From NCBI RefSeq assembly GCF_048548695.1, contig NZ_JBLYIF010000001.1: 64,000 bases of DNA; one strand, given 5' to 3'. Both the position numbers and the translations under genes were made by a program. Below the pieces are notes generated by a model. The model ran no database searches. It had not been told where the DNA came from and saw only the letters and a program-made list of their open reading frames with translations. Source of the DNA: Neptuniibacter sp048548695 (GTDB taxonomy: Bacteria; Pseudomonadota; Gammaproteobacteria; Pseudomonadales; Balneatricaceae). Of the stretch, positions 1 through 7,859 are shown one piece after another (positions within the stretch are counted from its first letter, which is position 1; each line of letters opens with the position of its first letter).

Positions 1-190
1 GGCTCCGGCTTTCGCCGCAGTGTTCCTGCAGTGCCTGGAAGGCATCACAGACTTGGGGGCGTTCAGGTTGATTGAAAATGGCACAGCGCATCTCGGCAGT
101 CAGGTGATCGCAGGTGACTCCGGCAGGTTTGTTCAGGCTGGAAATACTGAGTGCAATACAGCAAGCACCGCAGCCTTGGCGACACTCCAT
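1..190 (-). CDS. YkgJ family cysteine-cluster protein, N-terminal part
   Basis: Reading leftward from the ATG at 190, the first 63 residues begin MECRQGCGACC and continue with KPAGVTCDHL and a Cys in QVCDAF. The early C-x3-C-x2-CC cluster is the hallmark of the small YkgJ/UPF0153-type proteins thought to bind zinc or an Fe-S cluster; no reaction is established for them. A Shine-Dalgarno-like GGGAG lies 5 bases before the ATG, which supports this start. The gene runs off the left edge of the window, so its C-terminus is not seen. The family assignment is from the cysteine pattern and is fairly secure. Confidence 0.8.
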   Translation of the reverse strand, partial: MECRQGCGACCIALSISSLNKPAGVTCDHLTAEMRCAIFNQPERPQVCDAFQALQEHCGESRS

Positions 191-230
191 AACAATCTCC
201 CGGTTGGTACTATCAAAGGATAGTATCTAA

Positions 231-254
231 AAAAGCCGGCTTGCGCCGGCTTTT
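231..254. terminator. Rho-independent terminator after mqo
   Basis: A perfect 10-bp stem AAAAGCCGGC / GCCGGCTTTT with a 4-base loop TTGC lies three bases beyond the mqo stop codon. The A-run and T-run flank the GC core on both sides. It would end mqo transcription, which runs leftward, and is not needed by the YkgJ gene, which starts just beyond it. Confidence 0.85.
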
Positions 255-257
255 GGT

Positions 258-1781
258 TTAGCTTGCTGCAGCCCTGGGCTTGGCAGTGACTGATAAGTCA
301 CCGTCATACAGCTTGAGCGTTGTCAGGGTGCGCTCACGGATGCTGTACATCAGGTCATGTTCTTTAGAAAGGTCATGGCCATAGGAGGGGATCATCTCTT
401 TCAGCTTGTTTTGCCATTGATCAGAACCGAGGTTTTCCTTAAAGCAGCGTTCGATGACATTGATCATGGTAGGCACTGCAGTAGAGGCACCGGGGGATGC
501 CCCCAGCAGTGCTGCGAGCGAACCGTCAGCAGAGGAAATTACCTCGGTACCGAATTCCAGCTTACCTTTACCTTCTGCATCTTTTTTGATGATCTGTACA
601 CGCTGTCCAGCGTAGGACAGCTCCCAGTCTTCATCTTTAGCTTGAGGGTAGAAGTTGCGCAGGGCGTCAACACGGTCAGAATGTGACTGCATGACTTCGC
701 TGATTAGATAACGCGTCAGGTCCATGTTGCTCATGCCGACGGAGAGCATGGGTTTGAGGTTGCCAAGCGTGATGCTCTTAGGCATATCAAGCATGGAGCC
801 CTCTTTGAGGAACTTGGTAGTGAAACCGGCAAATGGGCCGAATAACAGCGCTTGTTTGCCGTCAATAATCCGGGTATCTAAGTGAGGTACAGACATCGGC
901 GGTGCACCGATAGGCGCTGCGCCATATACCTTGGCCAAGTGCTGACTAACGATTTCTGGTTTTTTGCAGACTAACCACTGGCCGCTGACCGGGAATCCAC
1001 CATAACCTTCACCTTCTTCAACTTCGGAAAGTTGCAGCAGGGGTAATGCGCCGCCACCAGCACCCAAGAAGACAAATTTAGTGTTGTACTGCTCTTTATC
1101 GCCGTTGGCATGCTTCAGGGAAACTTTCCAGCTACCATCTGCCTGCTTGTCCAGGTCGGTCACGGTACGGCTCAGGAGTAACTCAAAGTTATCATGTTGC
1201 TGCAGGTGCTGGACCATGTTTCGGGCCAAGGCGCCAAAATTGACATCGGAACCAAATTGAATACGGGTTGCAGCAAGTTTCTCACTGGGATCACGGTCGA
1301 CCATGATCAATGGCATCCACTCTTTCAGGACGGCATGATCTTCACTGTATTCCATGTGCTCAAACTGTGGGTGCTGACTTAACGCCGCGAAACGTTTGCG
1401 CAGAAATTCGACGTTTTTTTCACCCCAGACAAAACTTTCGTGAGGCACCGGGTTGATGAAATGGCTTGGCTCTGGCAAAGCGCCTTGTTCAACCAGATAA
1501 GACCAGAACTGCAGACTCACCTCAAATGCTGAATTGATGGCAAACGCTTTCGCGGTATTGATGGAACCATCTGGCATTTCAGGGGTGTAGTTTAATTCGC
1601 AGTAAGCGGCATGGCCGGTGCCAGCATTGTTCATGCCGTCTGTGCTTTCTTTGGCAACGTGATCAAGTCGCTCAACCATGCTGATGGTCAGTGAGGGATC
1701 CAGTTGTTTAAGCAGTACACCGAGGGTGGTACTCATGGCTCCAGCGCCAATAAGTAGGACATCTACCGATTTTGTGGTCAT
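258..1781 (-). CDS. mqo: Malate:quinone oxidoreductase
   Basis: This 507-residue FAD enzyme oxidises L-malate to oxaloacetate at the inner face of the membrane and passes electrons to quinone, bypassing NAD-dependent malate dehydrogenase in the TCA cycle. The N-terminus carries the dinucleotide-binding turn LIGAGAMSTTLG (about residues 10-21), followed by the Mqo-typical NNAGTGHAAYCELNYTP (about 51-67) and, near residue 240, the FVFLGAGGGALPLLQ segment. Length matches the family (about 490-530). It appears monocistronic: a terminator lies directly downstream and a 400-base spacer upstream. The ATG at 1781 has only a weak GAAG ahead of it, but the protein start fits the family well. Confidence 0.97.
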   Translation of the reverse strand: MTTKSVDVLLIGAGAMSTTLGVLLKQLDPSLTISMVERLDHVAKESTDGMNNAGTGHAAYCELNYTPEMPDGSINTAKAFAINSAFEVSLQFWSYLVEQGALPEPSHFINPVPHESFVWGEKNVEFLRKRFAALSQHPQFEHMEYSEDHAVLKEWMPLIMVDRDPSEKLAATRIQFGSDVNFGALARNMVQHLQQHDNFELLLSRTVTDLDKQADGSWKVSLKHANGDKEQYNTKFVFLGAGGGALPLLQLSEVEEGEGYGGFPVSGQWLVCKKPEIVSQHLAKVYGAAPIGAPPMSVPHLDTRIIDGKQALLFGPFAGFTTKFLKEGSMLDMPKSITLGNLKPMLSVGMSNMDLTRYLISEVMQSHSDRVDALRNFYPQAKDEDWELSYAGQRVQIIKKDAEGKGKLEFGTEVISSADGSLAALLGASPGASTAVPTMINVIERCFKENLGSDQWQNKLKEMIPSYGHDLSKEHDLMYSIRERTLTTLKLYDGDLSVTAKPRAAAS

Positions 1782-2186
1782 AGAAACTTCGCCATTTTGT
1801 CTTAGGTAATGGGAATCAAATTTCTAGGAGCACTAAGCTTGTGGCTCGACGGTTTGTGCATTGCCAGAAAAATAGTCAGGTCAATACATAAACCGCTGCG
1901 TTCCTAGAATCTACGTGCTGAACATCTTAAAAACTGTAGCTCTATTTAAGCAAATATGTTGCAGCGCAGTTGCTTGATTATACGTAATAAATTTGCAAAG
2001 TATCTATAGACCTCCTGAATATGCATTATCCATTTGTTTGATAATACGTCTAAAGTGGCATCGTGGAGTTCAGTAAACTTGGAGGATGGCGTTTGTTGCG
2101 AATGGGGGAAGGTGAATTTCAACAACACTTTGCAGACTGTTGAAGACTCGCATTACAATGCTGCAACTATTTCAGGAGAAACCGGT
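1782..2186. other. Intergenic region between mqo and the SUKH gene
   Basis: A 405-base, AT-rich spacer between two divergent genes. It should hold the mqo promoter (leftward), which I could not pin down, and a plausible sigma-70 promoter for the SUKH gene at 2130-2159. The reading frame of the SUKH gene stays open leftward to an ATG at 2034, but that extension has no family resemblance and lies upstream of the promoter and the good ribosome site. No RNA gene or repeat was recognised. Confidence 0.6.
2130..2159 (+). promoter_or_regulatory. Likely sigma-70 promoter for the SUKH gene
   Basis: TTGCAG (2130-2135) and TACAAT (2154-2159) are separated by 18 bases. Transcription would start near 2166, about 20 bases before the chosen GTG, which supports the short start at 2187 over the upstream ATG. 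Confidence 0.5.
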
Positions 2187-2588
2187 GTGGATGAAACCAT
2201 TGAACGCTTGAGAGCTGCTCATGTTGCGGTACCAACACCGCTTGAATTACCCGATGAGGATCAACTAGTTGAGTTAGAAGAAGAGCTACTGATTGGTCTG
2301 CCAAGAGAATATAAACAATTCTTATTGTCGGTCAGTGATGTCGTGTACGGAGCGCTTGAGCCAGCAACGGCTGCAGACCCTGGTTTGCATACGCACTTGC
2401 CTGACCTGGCATCCAGGGCTTGGAATGAAGGGCTGCCTCGTTACTTGATCCCTGTGTGTGAGTCGCCATTGGGGTTTTATGCTATCAGTCAGGAAGGCAA
2501 TATCCTGTATTGGGCGGAAGGCGAACTGACTGAGGATGACTGGCCCAGTATCTGGGATTGGGCGGAAGAGGTTTGGCTGGAAAGCTGA
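2187..2588 (+). CDS. SMI1/KNR4 (SUKH) family protein
   Basis: A 133-residue acidic protein. The segment LVELEEELLIGLPREYKQFLLSV matches the characteristic SUKH opening (a helix followed by LP-x-Y-x2-FL), and the end carries WAEGELTEDDWPSIWDWAEEVW. SUKH proteins include many immunity proteins of polymorphic toxin systems, but also housekeeping members in proteobacteria; none is enzymatic. The GTG start is chosen because AGGAG (2174-2178) precedes it and a promoter ends at 2159. No toxin gene lies beside it: the neighbours are mqo and phaC. It is therefore an orphan, and its partner, if any, cannot be told from here. Confidence 0.8.
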   Translation: MDETIERLRAAHVAVPTPLELPDEDQLVELEEELLIGLPREYKQFLLSVSDVVYGALEPATAADPGLHTHLPDLASRAWNEGLPRYLIPVCESPLGFYAISQEGNILYWAEGELTEDDWPSIWDWAEEVWLES

Positions 2589-2626
2589 GCATAAAAAACC
2601 GGAGCACAGGCTCCGGTTTTTTATGC
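2589..2626. terminator. Bidirectional terminator between the SUKH gene and phaC
   Basis: A nearly perfect 38-base palindrome: the stem AAAAAACCGGAGC / GCTCCGGTTTTTT around the loop ACAG, extended outward by GCAT/ATGC. A-run and T-run on either side let it serve both convergent genes. Confidence 0.9.
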
Positions 2627-2636
2627 TTGTTGGCTG

Positions 2637-4376
2637 TTACTTGATGCGGGTAGCAACGTAACGGCCTGGTGCAGGTTCAACCGATTTATAGGTCTCATTA
2701 CCTGGTGCTGTTGGTGCAGGTACTTTGCTGCCGGCACGTTTTTTCAGCCAGTCAGCCCAGTGAGGCCACCAAGAGCCTTCCTGCTTCTCAGCAGTTTCCA
2801 GCCAGTGCTCACAACTTTTACCCAGCTCGCCGTTAGTCCAGTAGTGGCGACGATTTTTAGATGCCGGGTTGATAACCCCAGCAACGTGTCCGCTTGCACC
2901 CAGAACAAATTCAACCTTACCTTTGAGTAATTCGGTACCGGAGAAAGTACCATTCCACGGTGCGATATGATCCTCATAGGTTGACAGGAAGTAGACGGGA
3001 ATTTTGATCTTGGAGAGATCAATTTTCTCGCCACAGATAGTCAGGCCGTCTTTTTCTATGAGTTTGTTTTCCAGATACATGTTGTTGATGTAGAAGGTAT
3101 ACATCGCAGCTGGCAGGTTAGTAGAGTCACTGTTCCAATACAGGATATCGAACGGTGGTGGAGTCTGGCCTTTCAGGTAGTTGTTTACAACATAAGACCA
3201 AATCAGGTCATTTGATCGCAACATGTTGAATGATGTTGCCAGTTCGCGGCCATTGAGGTAACCCTGGTTGTTTACCTTGTTTTCCAGCTGTTTAACCTGC
3301 TGCTGGTCGATAAAGACACACAGGTCACCAGGGTCGGTAAAGTCGAGCAGGGTAGTGAAGAAGGTGGCTGAACCGATAGAGGTATCTTTACGCGCCGCCA
3401 TAACTGCTAGGGCCGTAGCCAGTAGGGTACCACCTACACACCATGCCACAGCATTCAGCTTGTCACTGCCGGTGATCTCTTTGACAACTTCACTCGCCTG
3501 GAGAATGCCGCTTTCTACATAGTCATCCCAGCTGATATAACCCTGTTCTTCTGTTGGGTTAAGCCATGAAATAAGGAAGGTGGTTTGGCCCTGATCAACA
3601 CAGTATTTGACGTAGGAGTTATGTTCCTGCAGGTCAAGAATATAGAACTTGTTGATGCAGGGTGGCACGATCAATGTCGGTTTGGCATAGGTTTCTTCAG
3701 TGGTTGGGCTGTACTGAATTAACTGGAACATTTCGTTCTCGTAAACAACGTCACCTTTAGTGGTGGCAATGTTTTCGCCAAGTACGAATGCATCTTCATC
3801 GGTCATGGAGATGCGGCCTTTTTCCAGGTCACCCAGTAGGTTTTTCAAGCCGTCAACCAGACTCTGACCTTTGGATTCCAGCGCCTGTTGCAGTACTTCA
3901 GGGTTGGTGAAGGCAAAGTTAGTTGGTGACATCGCATCGATGTACTGCTGAGTGTAAAACTCGAGTTTCTTCTGTTCGCCGTCAGACAATTTGGCATTGG
4001 CAGCCATTTCGGACAGCAGTTTTGAACTCAACAGATAAGATTGTTTGATGTAATCAAATACAGGATTTGCGGACCACTCTTCTGCCTGAAAGCGACGGTC
4101 GCCTCGCGCAGGTGCTGCAACAGAATCTTCCTGTTGGCCTGTCAGTAGGTTTTTCCACAGGTTCATCTGTCCCTGCTGGTAATCGGTGAATGCCTTAATC
4201 CAGACGGTAGGGTCTTCCCAGGAGCGGTTAGCCAGTTCGGTCCATGACTGACTGAATTGACGGAATATGTCATCGCCACCAGAGGCGTAGAACATATCCA
4301 GCATTTTTTTGGTTTCAGTGTTCAGAAAATCCACAAATTCTTGTGGATTGGAGAGCAGGTTACTTTTGTTTTGCAT
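2637..4376 (-). CDS. phaC: Class I-type polyhydroxyalkanoate synthase
   Basis: This 579-residue enzyme polymerises (R)-3-hydroxyacyl-CoA into PHA at the surface of storage granules. The N-terminal PhaC_N region (about 60-230) includes SANPVFDYIKQSYLL, and the alpha/beta-hydrolase region carries the nucleophile Cys313 in AWCVGGTLL, Asp469 in YEDHIAPW and His497 in GASGHVAGVINP, the expected triad. The lipase-like box is normally G-x-C-x-G-G; here the first Gly is Ala311. The length fits single-subunit class I enzymes rather than the class III pair found at 32.7-34.8 kb in the same window. It is transcribed alone, with a terminator downstream and no phaA/phaB next to it. Confidence 0.95.
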   Translation of the reverse strand: MQNKSNLLSNPQEFVDFLNTETKKMLDMFYASGGDDIFRQFSQSWTELANRSWEDPTVWIKAFTDYQQGQMNLWKNLLTGQQEDSVAAPARGDRRFQAEEWSANPVFDYIKQSYLLSSKLLSEMAANAKLSDGEQKKLEFYTQQYIDAMSPTNFAFTNPEVLQQALESKGQSLVDGLKNLLGDLEKGRISMTDEDAFVLGENIATTKGDVVYENEMFQLIQYSPTTEETYAKPTLIVPPCINKFYILDLQEHNSYVKYCVDQGQTTFLISWLNPTEEQGYISWDDYVESGILQASEVVKEITGSDKLNAVAWCVGGTLLATALAVMAARKDTSIGSATFFTTLLDFTDPGDLCVFIDQQQVKQLENKVNNQGYLNGRELATSFNMLRSNDLIWSYVVNNYLKGQTPPPFDILYWNSDSTNLPAAMYTFYINNMYLENKLIEKDGLTICGEKIDLSKIKIPVYFLSTYEDHIAPWNGTFSGTELLKGKVEFVLGASGHVAGVINPASKNRRHYWTNGELGKSCEHWLETAEKQEGSWWPHWADWLKKRAGSKVPAPTAPGNETYKSVEPAPGRYVATRIK

Positions 4377-4474
4377 GGAATCGCCTTTGTATTCAGTCGC
4401 TAAATAGTGGCTTATAGCGCCATGTGCAGCTATTGATATCTTCAGACCAAGACTTCAATATCTATTAAATCGTG

Positions 4475-4485
4475 TTGCAGTGCAA
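4475..4485. promoter_or_regulatory. Palindrome TTGCAGTGCAA, possible PhaR operator of phaC
   Basis: A perfect 11-base palindrome, TTGCA-G-TGCAA, about 100 bases upstream of the class I phaC start. Its core TGC-AGT-GCA fits the TGC-N3-GCA type of site reported for PhaR repressors (CTGC-N3-GCAG in Paracoccus, from memory). A related TTGCAGTGC occurs before the DUF6489-phaR genes at 31795. Binding is inference only. Confidence 0.4.
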
Positions 4486-4664
4486 GTAAACCGCATGCTT
4501 CTTGGCCAATAGTAGAATGCTTTAAAACCCAAGGGTATAAGCCTATTACTCCTGACGTGCCGAGGCTTTAGGTGGTTATGGTTTGAGTTTCTATAGTGAG
4601 GTGTTAGGGATGCTTTGTGCGTACGCATCATAATTTTTGTGATAGCCGACATAAGAGAAAACAA

Positions 4665-4919
4665 GTGAAATACAACCTTGAATTACTTGGCACTGCAGGG
4701 TGCCACTTGTGTGATGTTGCGGCAGAACTGCTGGTGACGCAGCTTAACCCGGCAGAGTGTGAGCTATATCAGGTTGATATTGCAGAAGAAGATCTGATTG
4801 ATACCTATGGGTTACGGATCCCGGTATTAAGAGAAGTGCAAAGTGGGGCTGAGTTAGATTGGCCTTTTGATGCAGAGGCAATTTGCACGTTTATGCAGTC
4901 GCTTCCCGGTCAGGGTTGA
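4665..4919 (+). CDS. Glutaredoxin-like (DUF836) thiol-disulfide protein
   Basis: An 84-residue thioredoxin-fold protein beginning VKYNLELLGTAGCHLCDVA, with the redox motif C-H-L-C at residues 12-15 and the cis-proline region LRIPVLREV near 50. The family of short glutaredoxin-like proteins has no settled substrate. GTG at 4665 is chosen because AAGAGA precedes it and the family fold starts immediately; the frame remains open upstream to an ATG at 4617 with no homologous sequence. The 3' end overlaps the convergent tatD gene by 10 bases. Confidence 0.8.
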   Translation: MKYNLELLGTAGCHLCDVAAELLVTQLNPAECELYQVDIAEEDLIDTYGLRIPVLREVQSGAELDWPFDAEAICTFMQSLPGQG

Positions 4920-5716
4920 GCGTTTAGTCTGAACAATAGCTCGGTATTGGTTTTAACTTGTGTCGCCAGTGCTGCCAATGGCTGCGCGGTAAGCTCGGCG
5001 ACTTTGTTGGCAATATGCGGCAGGTATTGCGGCATATTACGGCGTGATTTTGGCTTAGGTTGTATATCTCGGGGGATAAGATAAGGAGCGTCGGTTTCAA
5101 GTAACAGGCGGTTGGCCGGGATATCTTTAATAAGTGTTTGTAGCTCAACGCCACGGCGCTCATCACAGATCCAGCCGGTAATGCCAATATACAGATCCAG
5201 ATCTAAATAGTTGTACAACGCCTGTTTATCCCCGGTAAAACAGTGTGCTACAGCACCGCTAATATGGTTCCGGTAATGCTTTAACATTTCTACTTGCCGC
5301 TCATGTGCATCCCGCTCGTGCAGAAAAAGCGGCAGGCCGCTGTCACACGCCAGCTCGAGCTGGTGTTCAAAAGCACTTTCTTGCTGAGCCGGTGTGGAAA
5401 AGTTGCGATTAAAATCGAGCCCTGTTTCACCTACAGCCACCACCCCGGGGGAGCGCAACAGTGATGCAAGCTGCCTGAAGTCAGCACTTGAGTGGTCTTT
5501 GCTGTAATGAGGGTGAACCCCTACGGTACAGAATAACTGCCCTGGGTAGCGTTCAGCGAGTGCAATGGCCTGTTCTGATTCAGCCAAGCTCGTGCCTGTG
5601 AGGAGCATGCGGGTGACACCGGCGGCTGCAGCGGCATCTATGACAGCATTTCGATCCTTGTCAAAAGCACTGTCAGTGAGATTGACCCCGATATCTATCC
5701 ATTCCAATTCCTCCAT
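4910..5716 (-). CDS. tatD: TatD family metal-dependent 3'-5' exonuclease
   Basis: A 268-residue TIM-barrel hydrolase, close in sequence pattern to E. coli TatD, a Mg-dependent 3'-5' DNA/RNA exonuclease linked to repair of oxidative damage. Recognisable metal-site and core segments are DIGVNLT near the start, TVGVHPHYS, GETGLDFNRNFS, HCFTG, YIGITGWICDERRG and LLETDAPYL. It follows slt by 9 bases on the same strand and may share its transcript. The 3' end overlaps the convergent glutaredoxin-like gene. Assignment to TatD rather than YcfH or YjjV rests on the DIGVNLT start and the CDERRG segment. Confidence 0.92.
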   Translation of the reverse strand: MEELEWIDIGVNLTDSAFDKDRNAVIDAAAAAGVTRMLLTGTSLAESEQAIALAERYPGQLFCTVGVHPHYSKDHSSADFRQLASLLRSPGVVAVGETGLDFNRNFSTPAQQESAFEHQLELACDSGLPLFLHERDAHERQVEMLKHYRNHISGAVAHCFTGDKQALYNYLDLDLYIGITGWICDERRGVELQTLIKDIPANRLLLETDAPYLIPRDIQPKPKSRRNMPQYLPHIANKVAELTAQPLAALATQVKTNTELLFRLNAQP

Positions 5717-5725
5717 ATTCTGAAC

Positions 5726-7693
5726 TTACTGCAGCCTGGCGCTGGGTCGGGTCAGATTCAGTGTCAGTTGTGCCAGTTGGCGCTCATTCATCAGGTTAGC
5801 CTGACGACCATCAAGCCGGTCATAAATAACCCGATATGCAAGTACGTTTTGCACGTATTTGCGGGTTTCGGAGAAGGGGATGGTTTCAATCCAGACATCC
5901 AGTGGCAGGTGCCCGCGGTCCTTGAGCCAGCGCTTAACTCTGTGTGGGCCTGCGTTATAGGCCGCAGCGGCATATGCCGGGTTGCCCTGAAATCTTTGCA
6001 TCATGTCACTTAGGTAGGCAGATCCTAGTGCCACATTGGTATTAGGGTTATTGAGCTGGCTGGTGTTGCGGTAAGGTACCTTATGTCGCTTGGCCGTCAT
6101 TTTGGCGGTTGCTGGCATCAGTTGCATTAAGCCGCGTGCGCCTGCATGCGAGTGGGCGTTACTCAGGAATGCGCTTTCCTGGCGGGCAATGGCAATGGGA
6201 AAGCTTAGGTCCAGCCCCTGTTTGATAGCATGAGACTTAAATAAACTGGCATGCGGCTGAGGAAACCGGTGACTGATGTTATCCCAGTCTTCAGTTTGTG
6301 CCGCAATGATGATTGCCTGAAGGTGCCAGCCCCACTGATGAGCCAGTCTTGCGGCCAACCTTTGCTGCGTTTGGTTGAGCGTTTGTTTCACTGCGTACCA
6401 TTCGCGGTTGGCTTCAATCAGTCGGCCGAGCTGGTATAGCTCTTTAGCGCGTGTGATAGCGGGTAGATTGGCGATATTCTCAAGTGCTTCAGGGTCCAAG
6501 GGCGTGGCTTGTGGGTTAAGTTGAAAACGACTGTTGCTGAGTTCTGCAGATAAAAATCCATAATAACTGCGATCCTGAGCCAGTTGTTCCAGCTGTGGCT
6601 GAATATCGGCTGCCGGGTCTAGGTGTTGTTGGGCGATGAGTGCCCAGTAACGCCAGGCAGGATTGTCTTTTTTGTCTGCCGGCAGATGCGCAATACCTTG
6701 TGTCACGGCCCGCCAGTCCTGTTCTCGTAACGCATTTCTTATACGGCTTTCAGTCAGCAATGGCAGGGTGTATTCAGGATCTAGCGCAGCGCTGAAACGA
6801 ATGGCATCAGGGTGGTAGCGCCAGTTATGTCTGAGGGCAATATATTCGGTAATTGGCAGCTGCTGGTCGCGTGGCAGCAGCTTATCTCTGAGTTTTAGCC
6901 ATTGCTCGGTAGCACTGATTGGGTGCTGCTTAAACCAGCCTTTGAAGATCAGACTCAGCGCAGCGGGGCGGTGAGATTTGTCGATGCTTTGCAGTGAATT
7001 AGCCGTGATCTGCGCTGGGTTGTGATACAGATTCCAGAAGTGCTTATGCTGTTGCTGCAATGACGGCTCAGTTACGAAGCGTGAGGCGTACTTGGCAATA
7101 CCTAGCTCCTCATCTGCCAAGGCATTCCAAAAGCGGTTGTTGGCTTCATGTGTGGTTGGGTGGCCCTGTTTCATCCATGCACTAAACAGCGGGTCGCAAC
7201 TTTTCGGTTGGGAATAGCCAACCTGCCAGAGTTCAGCAGCCTGACTAAGCGCCTGTTGCGCCTGGCCAGTGTTTAATTCCGCAACCAGTTTTTGGCAGAT
7301 ATAGTGGGTTTCTGGCAAGGGACTAATGGCATATTGGGTCAAATAGGTTTCCCAGCGTTGCTGCTTCGCCAGATGATTCAACCATTTCTTATGCAGCCGC
7401 TCCGCCAAAGGGGAATCGCTGGCGCGGTTGATAAAACTAACAATCTGGCCCTGGGAAACATGGTTTAGATTTTTCAGCAGGTAGTGGTAGTCAAGGTAAA
7501 TGGCTAAAGGATAATCCTGTAATTCTTGCTGTAGAGCACGAAACTCGGTCACTTGGTTCTTGTTCAGGTGACTCAGTGCCTGTTCGAATTGCGTGCGGTC
7601 GTGGCGTAGTTGCTTGGCAGAAGGTGCTGCAAGCGCCAGATGACTGGGGAGGGCAAAAACAGCCAATAACATCGTTGTAACGGTAAGCTTCAT
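5726..7693 (-). CDS. slt: Soluble lytic murein transglycosylase
   Basis: This 655-residue periplasmic enzyme cleaves peptidoglycan between MurNAc and GlcNAc, leaving 1,6-anhydroMurNAc ends. A signal peptide (MKLTVTTMLLAVFALPSHLA, cut near LAAPS) is followed by a long helical superhelix and a C-terminal SLT domain with IARQESAF (catalytic Glu), GARGLMQLMPATA, NVALGSAYL and AYNAGPHRVKRW. Length is that of Slt70. It lies just upstream of tatD and divergent from uup across about 165 bases. Confidence 0.95.
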   Translation of the reverse strand: MKLTVTTMLLAVFALPSHLALAAPSAKQLRHDRTQFEQALSHLNKNQVTEFRALQQELQDYPLAIYLDYHYLLKNLNHVSQGQIVSFINRASDSPLAERLHKKWLNHLAKQQRWETYLTQYAISPLPETHYICQKLVAELNTGQAQQALSQAAELWQVGYSQPKSCDPLFSAWMKQGHPTTHEANNRFWNALADEELGIAKYASRFVTEPSLQQQHKHFWNLYHNPAQITANSLQSIDKSHRPAALSLIFKGWFKQHPISATEQWLKLRDKLLPRDQQLPITEYIALRHNWRYHPDAIRFSAALDPEYTLPLLTESRIRNALREQDWRAVTQGIAHLPADKKDNPAWRYWALIAQQHLDPAADIQPQLEQLAQDRSYYGFLSAELSNSRFQLNPQATPLDPEALENIANLPAITRAKELYQLGRLIEANREWYAVKQTLNQTQQRLAARLAHQWGWHLQAIIIAAQTEDWDNISHRFPQPHASLFKSHAIKQGLDLSFPIAIARQESAFLSNAHSHAGARGLMQLMPATAKMTAKRHKVPYRNTSQLNNPNTNVALGSAYLSDMMQRFQGNPAYAAAAYNAGPHRVKRWLKDRGHLPLDVWIETIPFSETRKYVQNVLAYRVIYDRLDGRQANLMNERQLAQLTLNLTRPSARLQ

Positions 7694-7859
7694 CCTTTGG
7701 GCCTGTGTCCGTTTTTATTGTAATAAGTACATCTGTTCCCTGTTTATACGGCAGAAACGGCGATAACTGAATGGGATTTTGCCAATATGCAGGAATTTCA
7801 TGCAAGGGTGCTGATTTCCAGTAGAATAGCGCCTTTGTAGCCACTTTTCATGAAAAAAT

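Noticed and set aside
20..223. Rightward 67-codon reading frame at the left edge
   Set aside because: The opposite strand holds a convincing YkgJ-type start with Cys cluster and ribosome site; this frame is its shadow.
357..686. 109-codon frame inside mqo on the opposite strand
   Set aside because: No family resemblance or ribosome site; it lies wholly in the conserved mqo coding sequence.
1959..1969. TTGCAGCGCAG as a third PhaR-type site
   Set aside because: The right arm departs from the palindrome and it lies near mqo and the SUKH gene, not a pha gene; chance is likelier.
2034..2186. N-terminal extension of the SUKH protein
   Set aside because: The extension lacks SUKH-like sequence, and a promoter plus AGGAG point to the GTG at 2187.
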